DNA from: Oligoflexia bacterium | GTDB taxonomy: Bacteria > Bdellovibrionota > Bacteriovoracia > Bacteriovoracales > Bacteriovoracaceae | Assembly (NCBI GenBank): GCA_015231955.1 | Contig: JADGAN010000041.1 | Location: 1 to 44,243, forward strand | Length of the DNA: 44,243 bases | Direction of reading: 5' to 3' | Part shown: positions 10,215-18,672 of the stretch, piece after piece | Position numbering within the stretch: the stretch's first letter is position 1 | Layout: each line of letters begins with the position of its first letter | Position numbers and translations under genes: made by a program | Notes under the pieces: generated by a model | The model's database searches: none | Told to the model about the DNA's origin: nothing | The model's input: the letters and a program-made list of their open reading frames with translations, nothing else

Positions 10215-10399
10215 TATTTGTAACAAGGAATATGGATATCCAAATTTTTTTTGCTACTGCCGCAGCGAAAGTAAGGCCTTTTGGACTGCTACAATCTTTG
10301 GAAAAAAATACCAAGCTGTATTCATCTAATTAAGGGTGATATCTTTCTAAATGTGATTGCCTGTACTTTTTAGTAAAAAATAGGTTCCTAAGGAAAAAA

Positions 10400-12139
10400 A
10401 TGAATGCTTCTTATCGGCCGACAATCTTGATTCAAGATGATGAACCTATGATTCTTGCTTTATATAAGGCATATCTAAATGGGGAACAATATAACTTGCT
10501 TTGTTCGGCCAACCCCGAAGAAGGTGTCCTGCTTTTAAAAAAGAATAAGGTTGATATTATTATTACAGATATCTCCATGCCAAAAGGAAATGGGATTGAT
10601 TTTATTCATGTTGCAAAAAAGATGTATCCTGCGGTAGAGATCATTGTCTGTTCCGGTTTGGATCTAACACAATATTTAACTTCGGTTACTGATATTGGGA
10701 TTTTGGCAGTCTTAGAGAAGCCTTTTAAAAAGGATAAACTTGTTGATTTGATAAAGAACACAGTCATTAAATGCAAGTTCTTGTTTGAACAGCAAATTCA
10801 AAAATGTAACTCAGTTGTGATAAAGGTAGGATCAATAGATCCAGAAGTGATAAACGCTCTTCTTGAGCATGAAATTAAGATAGATATGCTTAACGATAAT
10901 TTAGAGATCCAGAAAAAAATCATGTTAGAAATGGCGTCAATTGTTATTCTGGATTATGAAAGTGCGCTAGAATTGCATAAGTGGGTCTTGGATTATAAAA
11001 TAGAAAATGATTTAGAGATTATTCTCTCTTTGAATAATAATGAATTTATTGATGCCAGCAAATACCCATGGTTTTCTGAAAATCAAGGAATTTTTGTTCT
11101 ACCTACGGGACTTAGTTCATCGGAGCTTTTACTGTTGCTTCTGTTTTTACTAAAAAATACATTGGCAAGAATCAATGCCAATATGAAGTTAAAGTATCAA
11201 AAGCAAGTCTCCTTGATAGATAGTGAGTCAAAAAACACACAAACAAAAGTTTTGAGTCAGTTTAATAAAAGGATCACCAAAGAGGCCGAATCTTTAAAAA
11301 CGTTAGTTAATGAAAAAGAAAAGTTATTGATTCATGCAGATCGACTGACTTCACTGGGAATTCTCTCGGCAGGAGTGGCCCATGAAATCAACAATCCCAA
11401 TACTTTCGTGCGTGGAAATTTGCAAATTTTAAAGCGCCAATGGGAAAGCATAAAAGAAATTATTCAGCTTTACTTAAAGGGAAATGAACAGGATTTTCAA
11501 GTGCAAAAGGCCTATGATTGTATTCCTGGGTTGATTGAGGATTCTCTTGATGGAACAGAGAGAATAAAGAAAATTGTGGTTGAACTCAAAGGTTTTGTCC
11601 ATAGTGGCAAGGATGAAAAAGAAATAGTTAATATCCAGGAGTTACTCGATCGAGCTTGTTTTATGACCAACAATAAGACGAAATACCACTGCACTATAGG
11701 AAAAAAATTTTTATCAGAATCGGTTCCTTTTGTTGAAGGTTATAAAATTGCCTTGGAGCAGATTTTTGTAAATTTAATTATCAATGCAGCAGATGCCATT
11801 GAAATGAGGAAAACTAGAGATAATGAAATGGGCATTGAGAGTTTACCAGGAAAAATTTCCATAGAGACAACTTTGGCCGACAACCAAAACGTAATGATAA
11901 GTATTGAGGACAATGGTCTTGGTATAGAAGAAAAAGACAGGGAAAAGATCTTTGATCCTTTTTTTACAACAAAACCAGTAGGAAAGGGAACAGGTCTGGG
12001 GCTAATGGTAGTTTATAATATTACCAAAGAACATGGGGGGAGAATTGAAGTGGAAAGTAAATATTTGCAGGGAAGTAATTTTAAAGTTTTACTTCCAGTT
12101 ATAAAAGGGAGCAAAAAGGAGAGTGCTAATGAATATTAG
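10400..12139 (+). CDS. Receiver domain-histidine kinase hybrid
   Basis: This 579-residue cytoplasmic protein has no membrane segment. Residues 8-125 form a receiver domain (QDDEP acidic pair, phospho-acceptor Asp57 in ITDISMP, Lys in LEKPF). Residues about 135-255 look like a second, degenerate receiver fold (VILDYESA, then an LSLNNN strand) lacking the usual acidic pocket. A coiled stretch leads to a HisKA motif (GVAHEINNPN, His328) and a HATPase_c domain (NLIINAADA, DNGLGI, GKGTGLGL). Such kinases with an N-terminal receiver usually take phosphate or signals from a partner kinase. It overlaps the next response-regulator gene by 11 nt and so shares an operon with it and with cheA. Confidence 0.9.
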   Translation: MNASYRPTILIQDDEPMILALYKAYLNGEQYNLLCSANPEEGVLLLKKNKVDIIITDISMPKGNGIDFIHVAKKMYPAVEIIVCSGLDLTQYLTSVTDIGILAVLEKPFKKDKLVDLIKNTVIKCKFLFEQQIQKCNSVVIKVGSIDPEVINALLEHEIKIDMLNDNLEIQKKIMLEMASIVILDYESALELHKWVLDYKIENDLEIILSLNNNEFIDASKYPWFSENQGIFVLPTGLSSSELLLLLLFLLKNTLARINANMKLKYQKQVSLIDSESKNTQTKVLSQFNKRITKEAESLKTLVNEKEKLLIHADRLTSLGILSAGVAHEINNPNTFVRGNLQILKRQWESIKEIIQLYLKGNEQDFQVQKAYDCIPGLIEDSLDGTERIKKIVVELKGFVHSGKDEKEIVNIQELLDRACFMTNNKTKYHCTIGKKFLSESVPFVEGYKIALEQIFVNLIINAADAIEMRKTRDNEMGIESLPGKISIETTLADNQNVMISIEDNGLGIEEKDREKIFDPFFTTKPVGKGTGLGLMVVYNITKEHGGRIEVESKYLQGSNFKVLLPVIKGSKKESANEY

Positions 12140-12551
12140 GATTTTAATAGTAGATGATGAGGTTCAGATTTTAAAACTATTAAAACAATCTCTTGATGGA
12201 CTCGGTTATGAAATTGAAACAACGGAAGATCCTTTGCAAGCCATGAAGATGATTGAAAGCCGCAATTATCATATTGTGATTACTGATATTGCCATGCCGG
12301 GCATGAATGGCGTTGATCTCATTAAAAAGATCAAAACCTACAATGGGATGATTCAAATTGTCATGATTACTGGTTATACCACAACGGTTAATGTTTTGGA
12401 TTCTCTACGTAGAGGGGCCTCTGATTTTTTCTTTAAACCTTTTGATGATATTTACAAGGTTGTAGATTCAATCAATAGTATTGTAGAGCGAATAAAACGT
12501 TGGAATTTTGAACTTGAAAAGATTGTCTTATCCAGTAAACAAAAAAAATGA
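12129..12551 (+). CDS. Single-receiver response regulator
   Basis: This 140-residue CheY-like protein has the acidic pair in VDDE, phospho-acceptor Asp53 in VITDIAMPGMNG, a Thr in MITGYT and Lys in FKPFDD. A short C-terminal helical extension follows the receiver domain and there is no DNA-binding domain. ATG 12129 is preferred because AAAGGAG ends 7 nt upstream; a GTG at 12123 is too close to it. The start lies inside the end of the upstream kinase gene, so the two are probably translationally coupled. It is a likely phospho-target of that kinase or of the adjacent CheA. Confidence 0.9.
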   Translation: MNIRILIVDDEVQILKLLKQSLDGLGYEIETTEDPLQAMKMIESRNYHIVITDIAMPGMNGVDLIKKIKTYNGMIQIVMITGYTTTVNVLDSLRRGASDFFFKPFDDIYKVVDSINSIVERIKRWNFELEKIVLSSKQKK

Positions 12552-12564
12552 AAGGATACAATTC

Positions 12565-14490
12565 ATGAAGGCATCGGAGATTGAAAACCAAGAAGTCATT
12601 AAGGATTTTTTGCAAGAAGCTCAAACGATTTTATTAGATTGTGAAAATATGGCCGTAGATTTGTCAGCTGATAAACTACAAAAAAATGCTGGTATTATTA
12701 ATACTGTTTTCGGTCATATTCATAGTATTAAAGGAAGTAGTGGTTTTTTTAATTTTGATAATGTCATTAATGTGGCCCACAAGTTCGAAACGCTGTTAGG
12801 CCAGATAAAGAATGGAGAGAAGGCGATCAATCAGGATCTGGTCACACTGATCTTGGAAGGGATTGACCATATCAAGCAGCAGATCCTTAAGCTTGATAGC
12901 AGTTTGGAACATACAGAATTAAGTGACGAAGATCGCGCTTTTATAAAAAAGATAGAAGAGATTAGCAGTGCTAAGATTGGTGATGAGGTTACGGAGGCTT
13001 TTCAAAAAACGTGGACAGATTTTGGGACTATGCTTAAGTGCCAGGACGCTAATCTTCTTAGAGCAATCGACCCCATAAAGCTCCATCAGATTATCGAGCA
13101 AGCAAAGGTCTTGGTTGATCTATTTAATCACAAAGTAAAAATAGGAGAAGTAGTAAGTAAACCCAATGAAGCTGAAGAAGCTGAAGAAGCTGAAGAAGCT
13201 AAAGAAGCTGAAAAAGCTGAAAAAGAAGAAAAAGCCGAAGATGCAAAAAAAGGAAAAGAAGAAAAATTTATTCGCATTAATCAAAACCATCTTGATCTTT
13301 TTCTCCATCAAATTGGGGAAATTTTGTTGCAAAAAGAGGTTATCTCGTATGTTCAGGGAAAAATTGCAGCTGGCAATCGTGTTGGTGCCGCCGCTGATTT
13401 TGCTAAGGAACTAAAAAATGCCATCGAAGTGATGGAACACTGTACGATTCAGCTGCAAACGAGTGCTATGACTTTGAGAAAGATGCCTGTAGGACAACTA
13501 TTTTCCAAATACAAAAGAGTGGTTCGTGATTTGTCCTTGAAACTTGACAAGGTTGTTGAAGTAGAAATGATTGGGGAGGAGATTTTAGTTGATAAAAATT
13601 TGCTAGACGGGCTAGATATGCCGCTTACCCATCTGGTTCGTAATTCCATTGATCATGGAATTGAAAATGCTACGGTAAGGGGCGCGAGAGGGAAGCGTCC
13701 TCACGGGAAAATTACTTTAAGAGCTGAAACGAACCAAGATTGGACAACAGTAGAGATTAGTGATGATGGGAACGGGCTTGATCTTGAAAGAATTCGCAGT
13801 AAAGCGGTATCGAAGGGCATAGTAAGTGATGCAGAGGCAAAAAAGCTATCACAGGAAGAGATCTATGCCTTGATCTTCAAACCAGGTTTTTCCACCAATG
13901 AAGTTGTTAATGAAATTTCTGGTAGAGGCGTAGGCATGGATGTGGTGAAAACTTCGATTGATAAATTAAATGGAAAAATTCAAATTCATTCCGTGCCTGA
14001 AAAAGGTAGTACCTTCATTTTGAAATTACCTAATACTTCCACGCTTATGACCAAGGACTCTATTATCTGTAAAATGGGACAGCAAGTTTTGGCCATACCT
14101 CTTGAAAATATTATTGAAGTGATAAAACTAAGGCCTGCTGATCTTCATGTGGCATCGGACAAACAAAGGATTTTTTGCTATCGGGATAAAATGATTTCCA
14201 TTGCTACACTTGCTGAGATCTTGAATTATGAGTACACTTCAGAAGACTCGACCCCAAGTACCTCCAGTGAACTTACGGCCATTATTTTATCCAACGGGAA
14301 AAATGATCGAGTAGCAGTGATCATTGACCGAACTTATGGGAAACAAAGTATTGTTATTCGAGTTCTCAACAAAAAGATGCTGAACTCTAGTGAGCTTTTT
14401 TTAGGGTCTGCCATCTTGGGTGATGGTCAGATCGTTTTAGTTATCAATGCGGAAACAATTTTGCAAACGATGCATCAGTCGATCAGATAG
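12565..14490 (+). CDS. cheA: CheA-type chemotaxis histidine kinase (first copy)
   Basis: The protein has 641 residues from ATG 12565, 13 nt after the preceding stop. Domain order is an Hpt/P1 domain with phospho-accepting His53 in HSIKGSSGF, a linker with an Ala-Glu-Lys low-complexity repeat (about residues 200-235), a dimerisation domain, a HATPase_c domain (HLVRNSIDHGIE, SDDGNGLD, GFSTNE, GRGVGMD) and a C-terminal CheW-like P5 domain. No clear P2 (CheY-docking) domain is visible. It would transfer phosphate to receiver proteins in response to a chemoreceptor array. The gene overlaps the convergent PAS-domain gene by 8 nt at the 3' end. It differs clearly from the second CheA at 23670. Confidence 0.93.
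   Translation: MKASEIENQEVIKDFLQEAQTILLDCENMAVDLSADKLQKNAGIINTVFGHIHSIKGSSGFFNFDNVINVAHKFETLLGQIKNGEKAINQDLVTLILEGIDHIKQQILKLDSSLEHTELSDEDRAFIKKIEEISSAKIGDEVTEAFQKTWTDFGTMLKCQDANLLRAIDPIKLHQIIEQAKVLVDLFNHKVKIGEVVSKPNEAEEAEEAEEAKEAEKAEKEEKAEDAKKGKEEKFIRINQNHLDLFLHQIGEILLQKEVISYVQGKIAAGNRVGAAADFAKELKNAIEVMEHCTIQLQTSAMTLRKMPVGQLFSKYKRVVRDLSLKLDKVVEVEMIGEEILVDKNLLDGLDMPLTHLVRNSIDHGIENATVRGARGKRPHGKITLRAETNQDWTTVEISDDGNGLDLERIRSKAVSKGIVSDAEAKKLSQEEIYALIFKPGFSTNEVVNEISGRGVGMDVVKTSIDKLNGKIQIHSVPEKGSTFILKLPNTSTLMTKDSIICKMGQQVLAIPLENIIEVIKLRPADLHVASDKQRIFCYRDKMISIATLAEILNYEYTSEDSTPSTSSELTAIILSNGKNDRVAVIIDRTYGKQSIVIRVLNKKMLNSSELFLGSAILGDGQIVLVINAETILQTMHQSIR
13171..13224 (+). repeat. In-frame 9-nt tandem repeat in cheA
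   Basis: Six near-identical 9-nt units based on GCTGAAGAA encode an AEE/AEK/AKE run in the CheA linker between the phosphotransfer and dimerisation domains. The units are in frame, so copy-number change would alter linker length without disrupting the protein. Similar charged linkers are common in CheA proteins. Confidence 0.9.
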
Positions 14491-16078
14491 GTAAAATCAT
14501 TTTCAGTATGCTGCTTTGCGATGATTTTTTTTCTTGGGTCTTTAATTGCGTATAAATTTGCACAAACCATTCTGTGATAAAAGTGAACGCCTTGGTCTCG
14601 TCTCGGAGTTCTTTTTTGTCATGAAGAAAGCAAGTGGAATTGATTTTAAAACACCCTATTTGTGTTCCATAGTGAATTAATGGGAATGAGATATGTTTTG
14701 TGTGAGGGCCGTTGAACTTGGCATGAAAGAAATCCTTTTTTTCAATCGACAAATGGCCGTAGATTGGAACTTTGAAAAGATCTATAGCACTTATAAAGTC
14801 GATAAAACTTAGACACATGTTTTTCAGGGTTGAGGTTTCGTCATTTAAATGGAAATTAAAAAACAAGAGAAACCTTTGAACAAGGCGGTCATATTGAAAA
14901 ACATGATCGTTTGAGTTTTGGTGTTCTGATGAGGGACGTTCGAGGCCTAGCATACAAACTTTACGATTATTTAAATCAAACTCCACTTTATGGATATTGA
15001 ATAATTTGGTGGCGTGATGTGATGAATTTTGTTCTTGCAGTAGGCAGGTCTTGCTGTTGCAAGGATGAGAATGACGGTCGGTGTTGATGAGATCGCTACA
15101 GCTTAATTGTAAAATTTCATTTTTAGAATAGTTTAAAAAAGAGTAAGCGCTATTGTTTGTATCTATTACCTTTTTACTCTCTTTGTCGATAAGCAATAAA
15201 ATTTCATCAATCACTTGTTCTTTGATTTTATATTGCAGTTGAAGTTTGTCGAAATTTTTCTGGAGCATTTTTTTTCTGGTTATATCTGTGGTGGAAATGA
15301 AAACACCAAGGATTTGTGAGGATTTGTTAGTATAGGGAATAAAAGTGTTTCTTACCCATAGCTCTGTAGATGAAATGTTTTTAATTATTTTATCTTTTCC
15401 TACTAGATGGAGGTTATCCCTGATGACTTTTCTGATCGAAGGAATGATTTCATCATCTAAGTATGCAATATTAAAATCCAGGAAATTTCGACCAATGATT
15501 TGAGGAAGCTTTAGCTTAAAGAGGTCTTCCCAAAATGCATTGGCAAAAATTATTCTCAAATTGAGATCAATTAAGATCAGACCGAACTTGTGATTGTGAA
15601 GAGCATGGCTCATAAAAGAATGCGCTATTGCATCATTGTTGTAGGCCAATGTTATCGTAGGTGTTTGTAAATCTGATGGTGTACAAGGGTGATCATTTTT
15701 TGGTGAAATAATAAGTTTGTTATCGGTTATTGTTTTTGAGAAAAAATAGGTGGCTTCCAAAGGGTTTAAGTGATCTATAAAGAGGAGATCAAGAAGCAGT
15801 TCTTTTGACGTTTCAATGGCCAGATAACCTTTTCTTTTCTCTCCGTTAAATTGAATCATGACTTCATGGATTTTATAGTGAAAATTTTTTAGATCAAGAT
15901 AGTGTTGTCGCTTGGAATTGTTTGATCCTTTGTTTTTTTTTATCCAGCGGCCAATGGAAGTATGATCGACATTAAGACCTCGAACCTTCAAAGTGGTTTC
16001 AATATCACGTAGAGTAAGTTTGTGGTGAGTATGCCAGTGTTCACAGAGGAAGATCAGGTCGGTATCTGTTTTTTTCAT
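14483..16078 (-). CDS. PAS/GAF sensor with IS6-transposase-like N-terminus
   Basis: The 531-residue protein joins two unrelated parts. Residues 20-110 follow the N-terminus of IS6/IS26-family transposases: LTLRDIETTL, then RGLNVDHTSIGRWIKK (HTH; IS6 form RGixVDHSTIxRWV), then a strand pattern matching DETxIKVxGKxxYLxRAVD. The Asp positions that are catalytic in the DDE enzyme appear here as His (IHEVMIQFNG) and Glu (LAIE), and the remainder of the catalytic core is missing, so transposition is not expected. Residues 155-275 are a PAS domain and 285-390 a second PAS, with a CNSKTC pair. Residues 400-520 look GAF-like. No kinase or GGDEF output is seen. I infer a DNA-binding sensor, transcribed divergently from the MCP operon. 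Confidence 0.72.
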   Translation of the reverse strand: MKKTDTDLIFLCEHWHTHHKLTLRDIETTLKVRGLNVDHTSIGRWIKKNKGSNNSKRQHYLDLKNFHYKIHEVMIQFNGEKRKGYLAIETSKELLLDLLFIDHLNPLEATYFFSKTITDNKLIISPKNDHPCTPSDLQTPTITLAYNNDAIAHSFMSHALHNHKFGLILIDLNLRIIFANAFWEDLFKLKLPQIIGRNFLDFNIAYLDDEIIPSIRKVIRDNLHLVGKDKIIKNISSTELWVRNTFIPYTNKSSQILGVFISTTDITRKKMLQKNFDKLQLQYKIKEQVIDEILLLIDKESKKVIDTNNSAYSFLNYSKNEILQLSCSDLINTDRHSHPCNSKTCLLQEQNSSHHATKLFNIHKVEFDLNNRKVCMLGLERPSSEHQNSNDHVFQYDRLVQRFLLFFNFHLNDETSTLKNMCLSFIDFISAIDLFKVPIYGHLSIEKKDFFHAKFNGPHTKHISFPLIHYGTQIGCFKINSTCFLHDKKELRDETKAFTFITEWFVQIYTQLKTQEKKSSQSSILKMILPI

Positions 16079-16230
16079 ACAAGGGTCACTTGATTTATAG
16101 GAACTAGGATGTCTCTTTAGTAACTACAGATGATTATGAAAAAAAATAATCATCGATTTATTTTTATCTGAAAAATTCTTCGATGGGAAGATAATAACCT
16201 GCTTGATGATTCTTTGCTTAAGAGCGTAGC

Positions 16231-16267
16231 TATGGTTGTTGCATATTTGTTGTTTGCAACAATCATA
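16231..16267. promoter_or_regulatory. 13-bp imperfect palindrome with TTGCA core
   Basis: Arms TATGGTTGTTGCA (16231-16243) and TGCAACAATCATA (16255-16267) are inverted repeats matching at 12 of 13 positions around an 11-nt spacer. It may be an operator or an RNA hairpin. There is no T-run to suggest a terminator. Confidence 0.5.
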
Positions 16268-16358
16268 ACAACTCAAGAAAAAATCTTGTTTACTACTCTC
16301 CTCGTGATTTGGAACGATTTACCGATTTGCAATGCGTTTAAATAAAGGAGAAAACGAC

Positions 16359-16388
16359 GTGAAATTTTTAGTTGTTGCAAATAAATAA
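16359..16388 (+). CDS. Possible 9-residue leader peptide
   Basis: GTG 16359 is preceded by AAAGGAG (16344-16350) at an 8-nt spacing and opens a nine-codon frame (VKFLVVANK) that ends within the loop of the next palindrome. The ribosome binding site is as strong as those of the real genes nearby. A leader peptide could couple translation to the hairpin, but so short a frame can arise by chance. Confidence 0.22.
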   Translation: MKFLVVANK

Positions 16389-16396
16389 TTTGCAAC
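16374..16396. promoter_or_regulatory. Perfect 9-bp palindrome GTTGCAAAT/ATTTGCAAC
   Basis: The arms GTTGCAAAT and ATTTGCAAC are perfectly complementary around the 5-nt loop AAATA. The same TTGCAA core occurs at 16327-16332 and, in split form, at 16231-16267. This is the best operator candidate in the divergent region. Confidence 0.55.
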
Positions 16397-16615
16397 AGAA
16401 AGGAGATGCAAAATTCTAATGAGGAACTTATAAAACATGTGTACATGAATGAGACAGAGATTTGCCTGATTGTTATTTATTTTATTCGATCTAAAATTAG
16501 TCTCAAGATCTTAAAGAATTTTTCGATACAGTGCCGGGAGCAAAGTTATGAAAATAGAATTTAAATTTTCTAGGCAAATAACAAACAGGAATAAAAAAAA
16601 TTAAAAGGAGTGTTT

Positions 16616-18628
16616 ATGTCAAAACTAGCAGTACCTGCATCTCATGAATTACACCATTCAAATCAAACAGAACATAAAGTCGAATCAAAAATGGGAAAAG
16701 TTCTTTCTTTGCATTCGACAGATCATAAAGTAGATGTCAAACATCAAAGTTCCCTTGATATGGCAGAACAGCGTAGACAGGCCAAAGAAAAGGCCGAGAA
16801 GAGGACACAATCTCGCACACTGGCCATGAGACAACAAGCGGCAGAGAGAATCGCCTCTGCGACAGAGGAGCTTGCAAGTGGAGTGGCCGAGGCCAATGCG
16901 GCCGCAGATCAGTTGTCACAAGCAATGGCCTCTATTTCTGCAGGAGCTGCTCAAGCTAGTAGCGCAGCTCAAGAGAGTCAAAGTGTGGCCCAGTCGCTCC
17001 TTAAAGGGGCCGAGGCCAATAGTGCGGCCGCCAGTCAGTCGCTTACCAAAGTGAACAACATTATTACCTTGGTACGAACCACTGCAGGCGATATTGATAA
17101 ACTCATCTCTGTTGTGGGAGTTGCTTCTGAACGCAATGTCGAGTCAGCGAAAATGATTTCAGAGCTTGAGGTTCAGGCCAATGAGATAGGTAATGTTGTA
17201 AAGGCGGTTGCAGGGATTGCAGATCAAACCAACTTACTCGCGCTTAATGCTGCGATTGAGGCCGCTCGTGCCGGAGAACATGGTCGAGGTTTTGCCGTGG
17301 TTGCTGATGAAGTGAGAAACTTGGCGGAAGTGGCAGAAAAATCTGCACGCGATATCAGTGAGCTCATCGTTAATATTCAAAAAGATGTCAATATGGTTGC
17401 CAAGGATACGGAAAAATCTGGAGTGACCGCCAAAGAAGAGGTGGAAAAGGGAAAAATCATCACCAAACAATTGATTCAAATTGAGTCGGAGATCAAGTCC
17501 GTGCAAGAGGGTACCGCAATTATCAATGATCGCAGCACAGAAATGTCTGCGGCCGTTAATCAATTTAAAAAAGGGGCGGAAATCATCGCCAGTGCGGCAG
17601 AAGAATCCTCCAGTGCTGCCAGAGAAGCAACTGCAACAACAGGGGAACAAAAAAAGGCCTTAAAAGATATAGAAAGCGCTACAGATGAGATTGCTCAAAT
17701 GGCAGAAGATTTAAAACATAATACTAATTCTGAAAAGAGTAGTGAGGCCTTGGCCTCGGCAGCGGAAGAGCTTTCTGCTACGATTCAACAAGCAAACGCT
17801 TCTGCACAACAAATCATGGCGGCCATCGGTCAAATTGCAAAGGGGGCAGAACAACAAGGCAATGCAACTCAAGAGTCATCGGCCGCCCTGAAACAAATTG
17901 AAAAGAATACCTTGGATATTGGAGATAAGAGCAAAATATCTCTGGAAAAAGTTAATACTTGCCAGAAATTGTTGGTCGAAAATAAAAAAGCAGTGGATCT
18001 TCTTATTGATGGAGTCAGTAAGGCCGCTCAATCGAGTAAAGAGTCGGGACAAAATGTGACCAACCTTCAGCAAAGAATTCGTCAAATTGATAAGATTGTC
18101 GATGCCATCACCAACACGGCCACGAAAACAGATATGCTTGCTATCAATGGAGGTATCGAAGCTGCACGTGCCGGTGATTTTGGAAAGGGTTTTGCCGTTG
18201 TCGCCGGAGATATTCGCTCCCTCGCCACTGATTCTGCAACTAATGCAGAAAAGATAAAAGATATGGTAAGAAATATTCAAGACAAAATTCACATTGTCTC
18301 GAAAGATATTTTCGAAGTTGGTGAAGCCGCTCAAAGAGAGGCCCAGAACGCTAAAAAATCGACTGATAGTCTTAATCAAATTGAAGCCGATGCGAGTGAA
18401 GTGCAAAAAGGTGTCCTCTCTATTCAGAATGCTTCTCAAGAGGCAGTAACGGCGGTTCAGCAAGCACAAAAAGGTGTGGAGCAAATCTCTTCGGCCGCTC
18501 AGCAATCTTCAAGTGCTGCTCAAGAAGCTTCTAGTTCGGCCGAACAACAGGGGAAGGGGATGCAAGAGTTGGCCAAGGCGGTTGAGGATATTGCTGCACT
18601 CGCAGATGAAATTCAAAATAAACCATAA
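16616..18628 (+). CDS. Soluble chemoreceptor with two fused MCP signalling domains
   Basis: The 670-residue protein begins at ATG 16616 with AAAGGAG 5 nt upstream. It has no transmembrane segment and no recognisable ligand-binding domain. After about 60 residues of polar leader there are two complete long helical MCP hairpins. The first tip (about residues 198-237) reads [20 protein letters not shown]. The second (about 496-537) reads [19 protein letters not shown] and is more divergent. Each is flanked by Ala/Gln/Ser-rich heptads of the methylation-helix type. It should form a cytoplasmic array with the CheW and CheA proteins of the same operon. The input signal is unknown; it could come from an interacting protein such as the nearby PAS sensor. 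Confidence 0.9.
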   Translation: MSKLAVPASHELHHSNQTEHKVESKMGKVLSLHSTDHKVDVKHQSSLDMAEQRRQAKEKAEKRTQSRTLAMRQQAAERIASATEELASGVAEANAAADQLSQAMASISAGAAQASSAAQESQSVAQSLLKGAEANSAAASQSLTKVNNIITLVRTTAGDIDKLISVVGVASERNVESAKMISELEVQANEIGNVVKAVAGIADQTNLLALNAAIEAARAGEHGRGFAVVADEVRNLAEVAEKSARDISELIVNIQKDVNMVAKDTEKSGVTAKEEVEKGKIITKQLIQIESEIKSVQEGTAIINDRSTEMSAAVNQFKKGAEIIASAAEESSSAAREATATTGEQKKALKDIESATDEIAQMAEDLKHNTNSEKSSEALASAAEELSATIQQANASAQQIMAAIGQIAKGAEQQGNATQESSAALKQIEKNTLDIGDKSKISLEKVNTCQKLLVENKKAVDLLIDGVSKAAQSSKESGQNVTNLQQRIRQIDKIVDAITNTATKTDMLAINGGIEAARAGDFGKGFAVVAGDIRSLATDSATNAEKIKDMVRNIQDKIHIVSKDIFEVGEAAQREAQNAKKSTDSLNQIEADASEVQKGVLSIQNASQEAVTAVQQAQKGVEQISSAAQQSSSAAQEASSSAEQQGKGMQELAKAVEDIAALADEIQNKP

Positions 18629-18672
18629 ACGCTCTTTGAGGATGATGTTTTAATAATTTCAAGGAGAAACTT

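Larger units (their letters stand above)
16079..16615. promoter_or_regulatory. Divergent control region of sensor gene and MCP operon
   Basis: This 537-bp region without a convincing gene separates the PAS/transposase-like gene from the MCP operon. It contains several TTGCAA-centred palindromes (16231-16267, 16327-16332, 16374-16396) and three AAAGGAG sites (16344-16350, 16399-16405, 16604-16610). Only the last one serves a clear gene. The density of symmetrical sites suggests operators, with the divergent sensor as the obvious but unproven candidate ligand. No promoter consensus was clear enough to call. Confidence 0.5.

Noticed and set aside
16512-16540. A flagellar sigma-28-like promoter (TAAAGAAT then GCCGGGAG) before the MCP gene
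   Set aside because: The spacing is 13 nt rather than about 11, and the -10 half departs from GCCGATAA, so it is not reported as a promoter.
16406-16564. A 52-codon frame (MQNSNEEL start) downstream of AAAGGAG before the MCP gene
   Set aside because: The ribosome binding site touches the ATG with no spacer, the protein matches nothing, and it lies in the palindrome-rich control region.
17876-18505. A 209-codon open frame on the opposite strand of the MCP gene
   Set aside because: It is a shadow of the long helical coding sequence, with no ribosome binding site and no recognisable protein.
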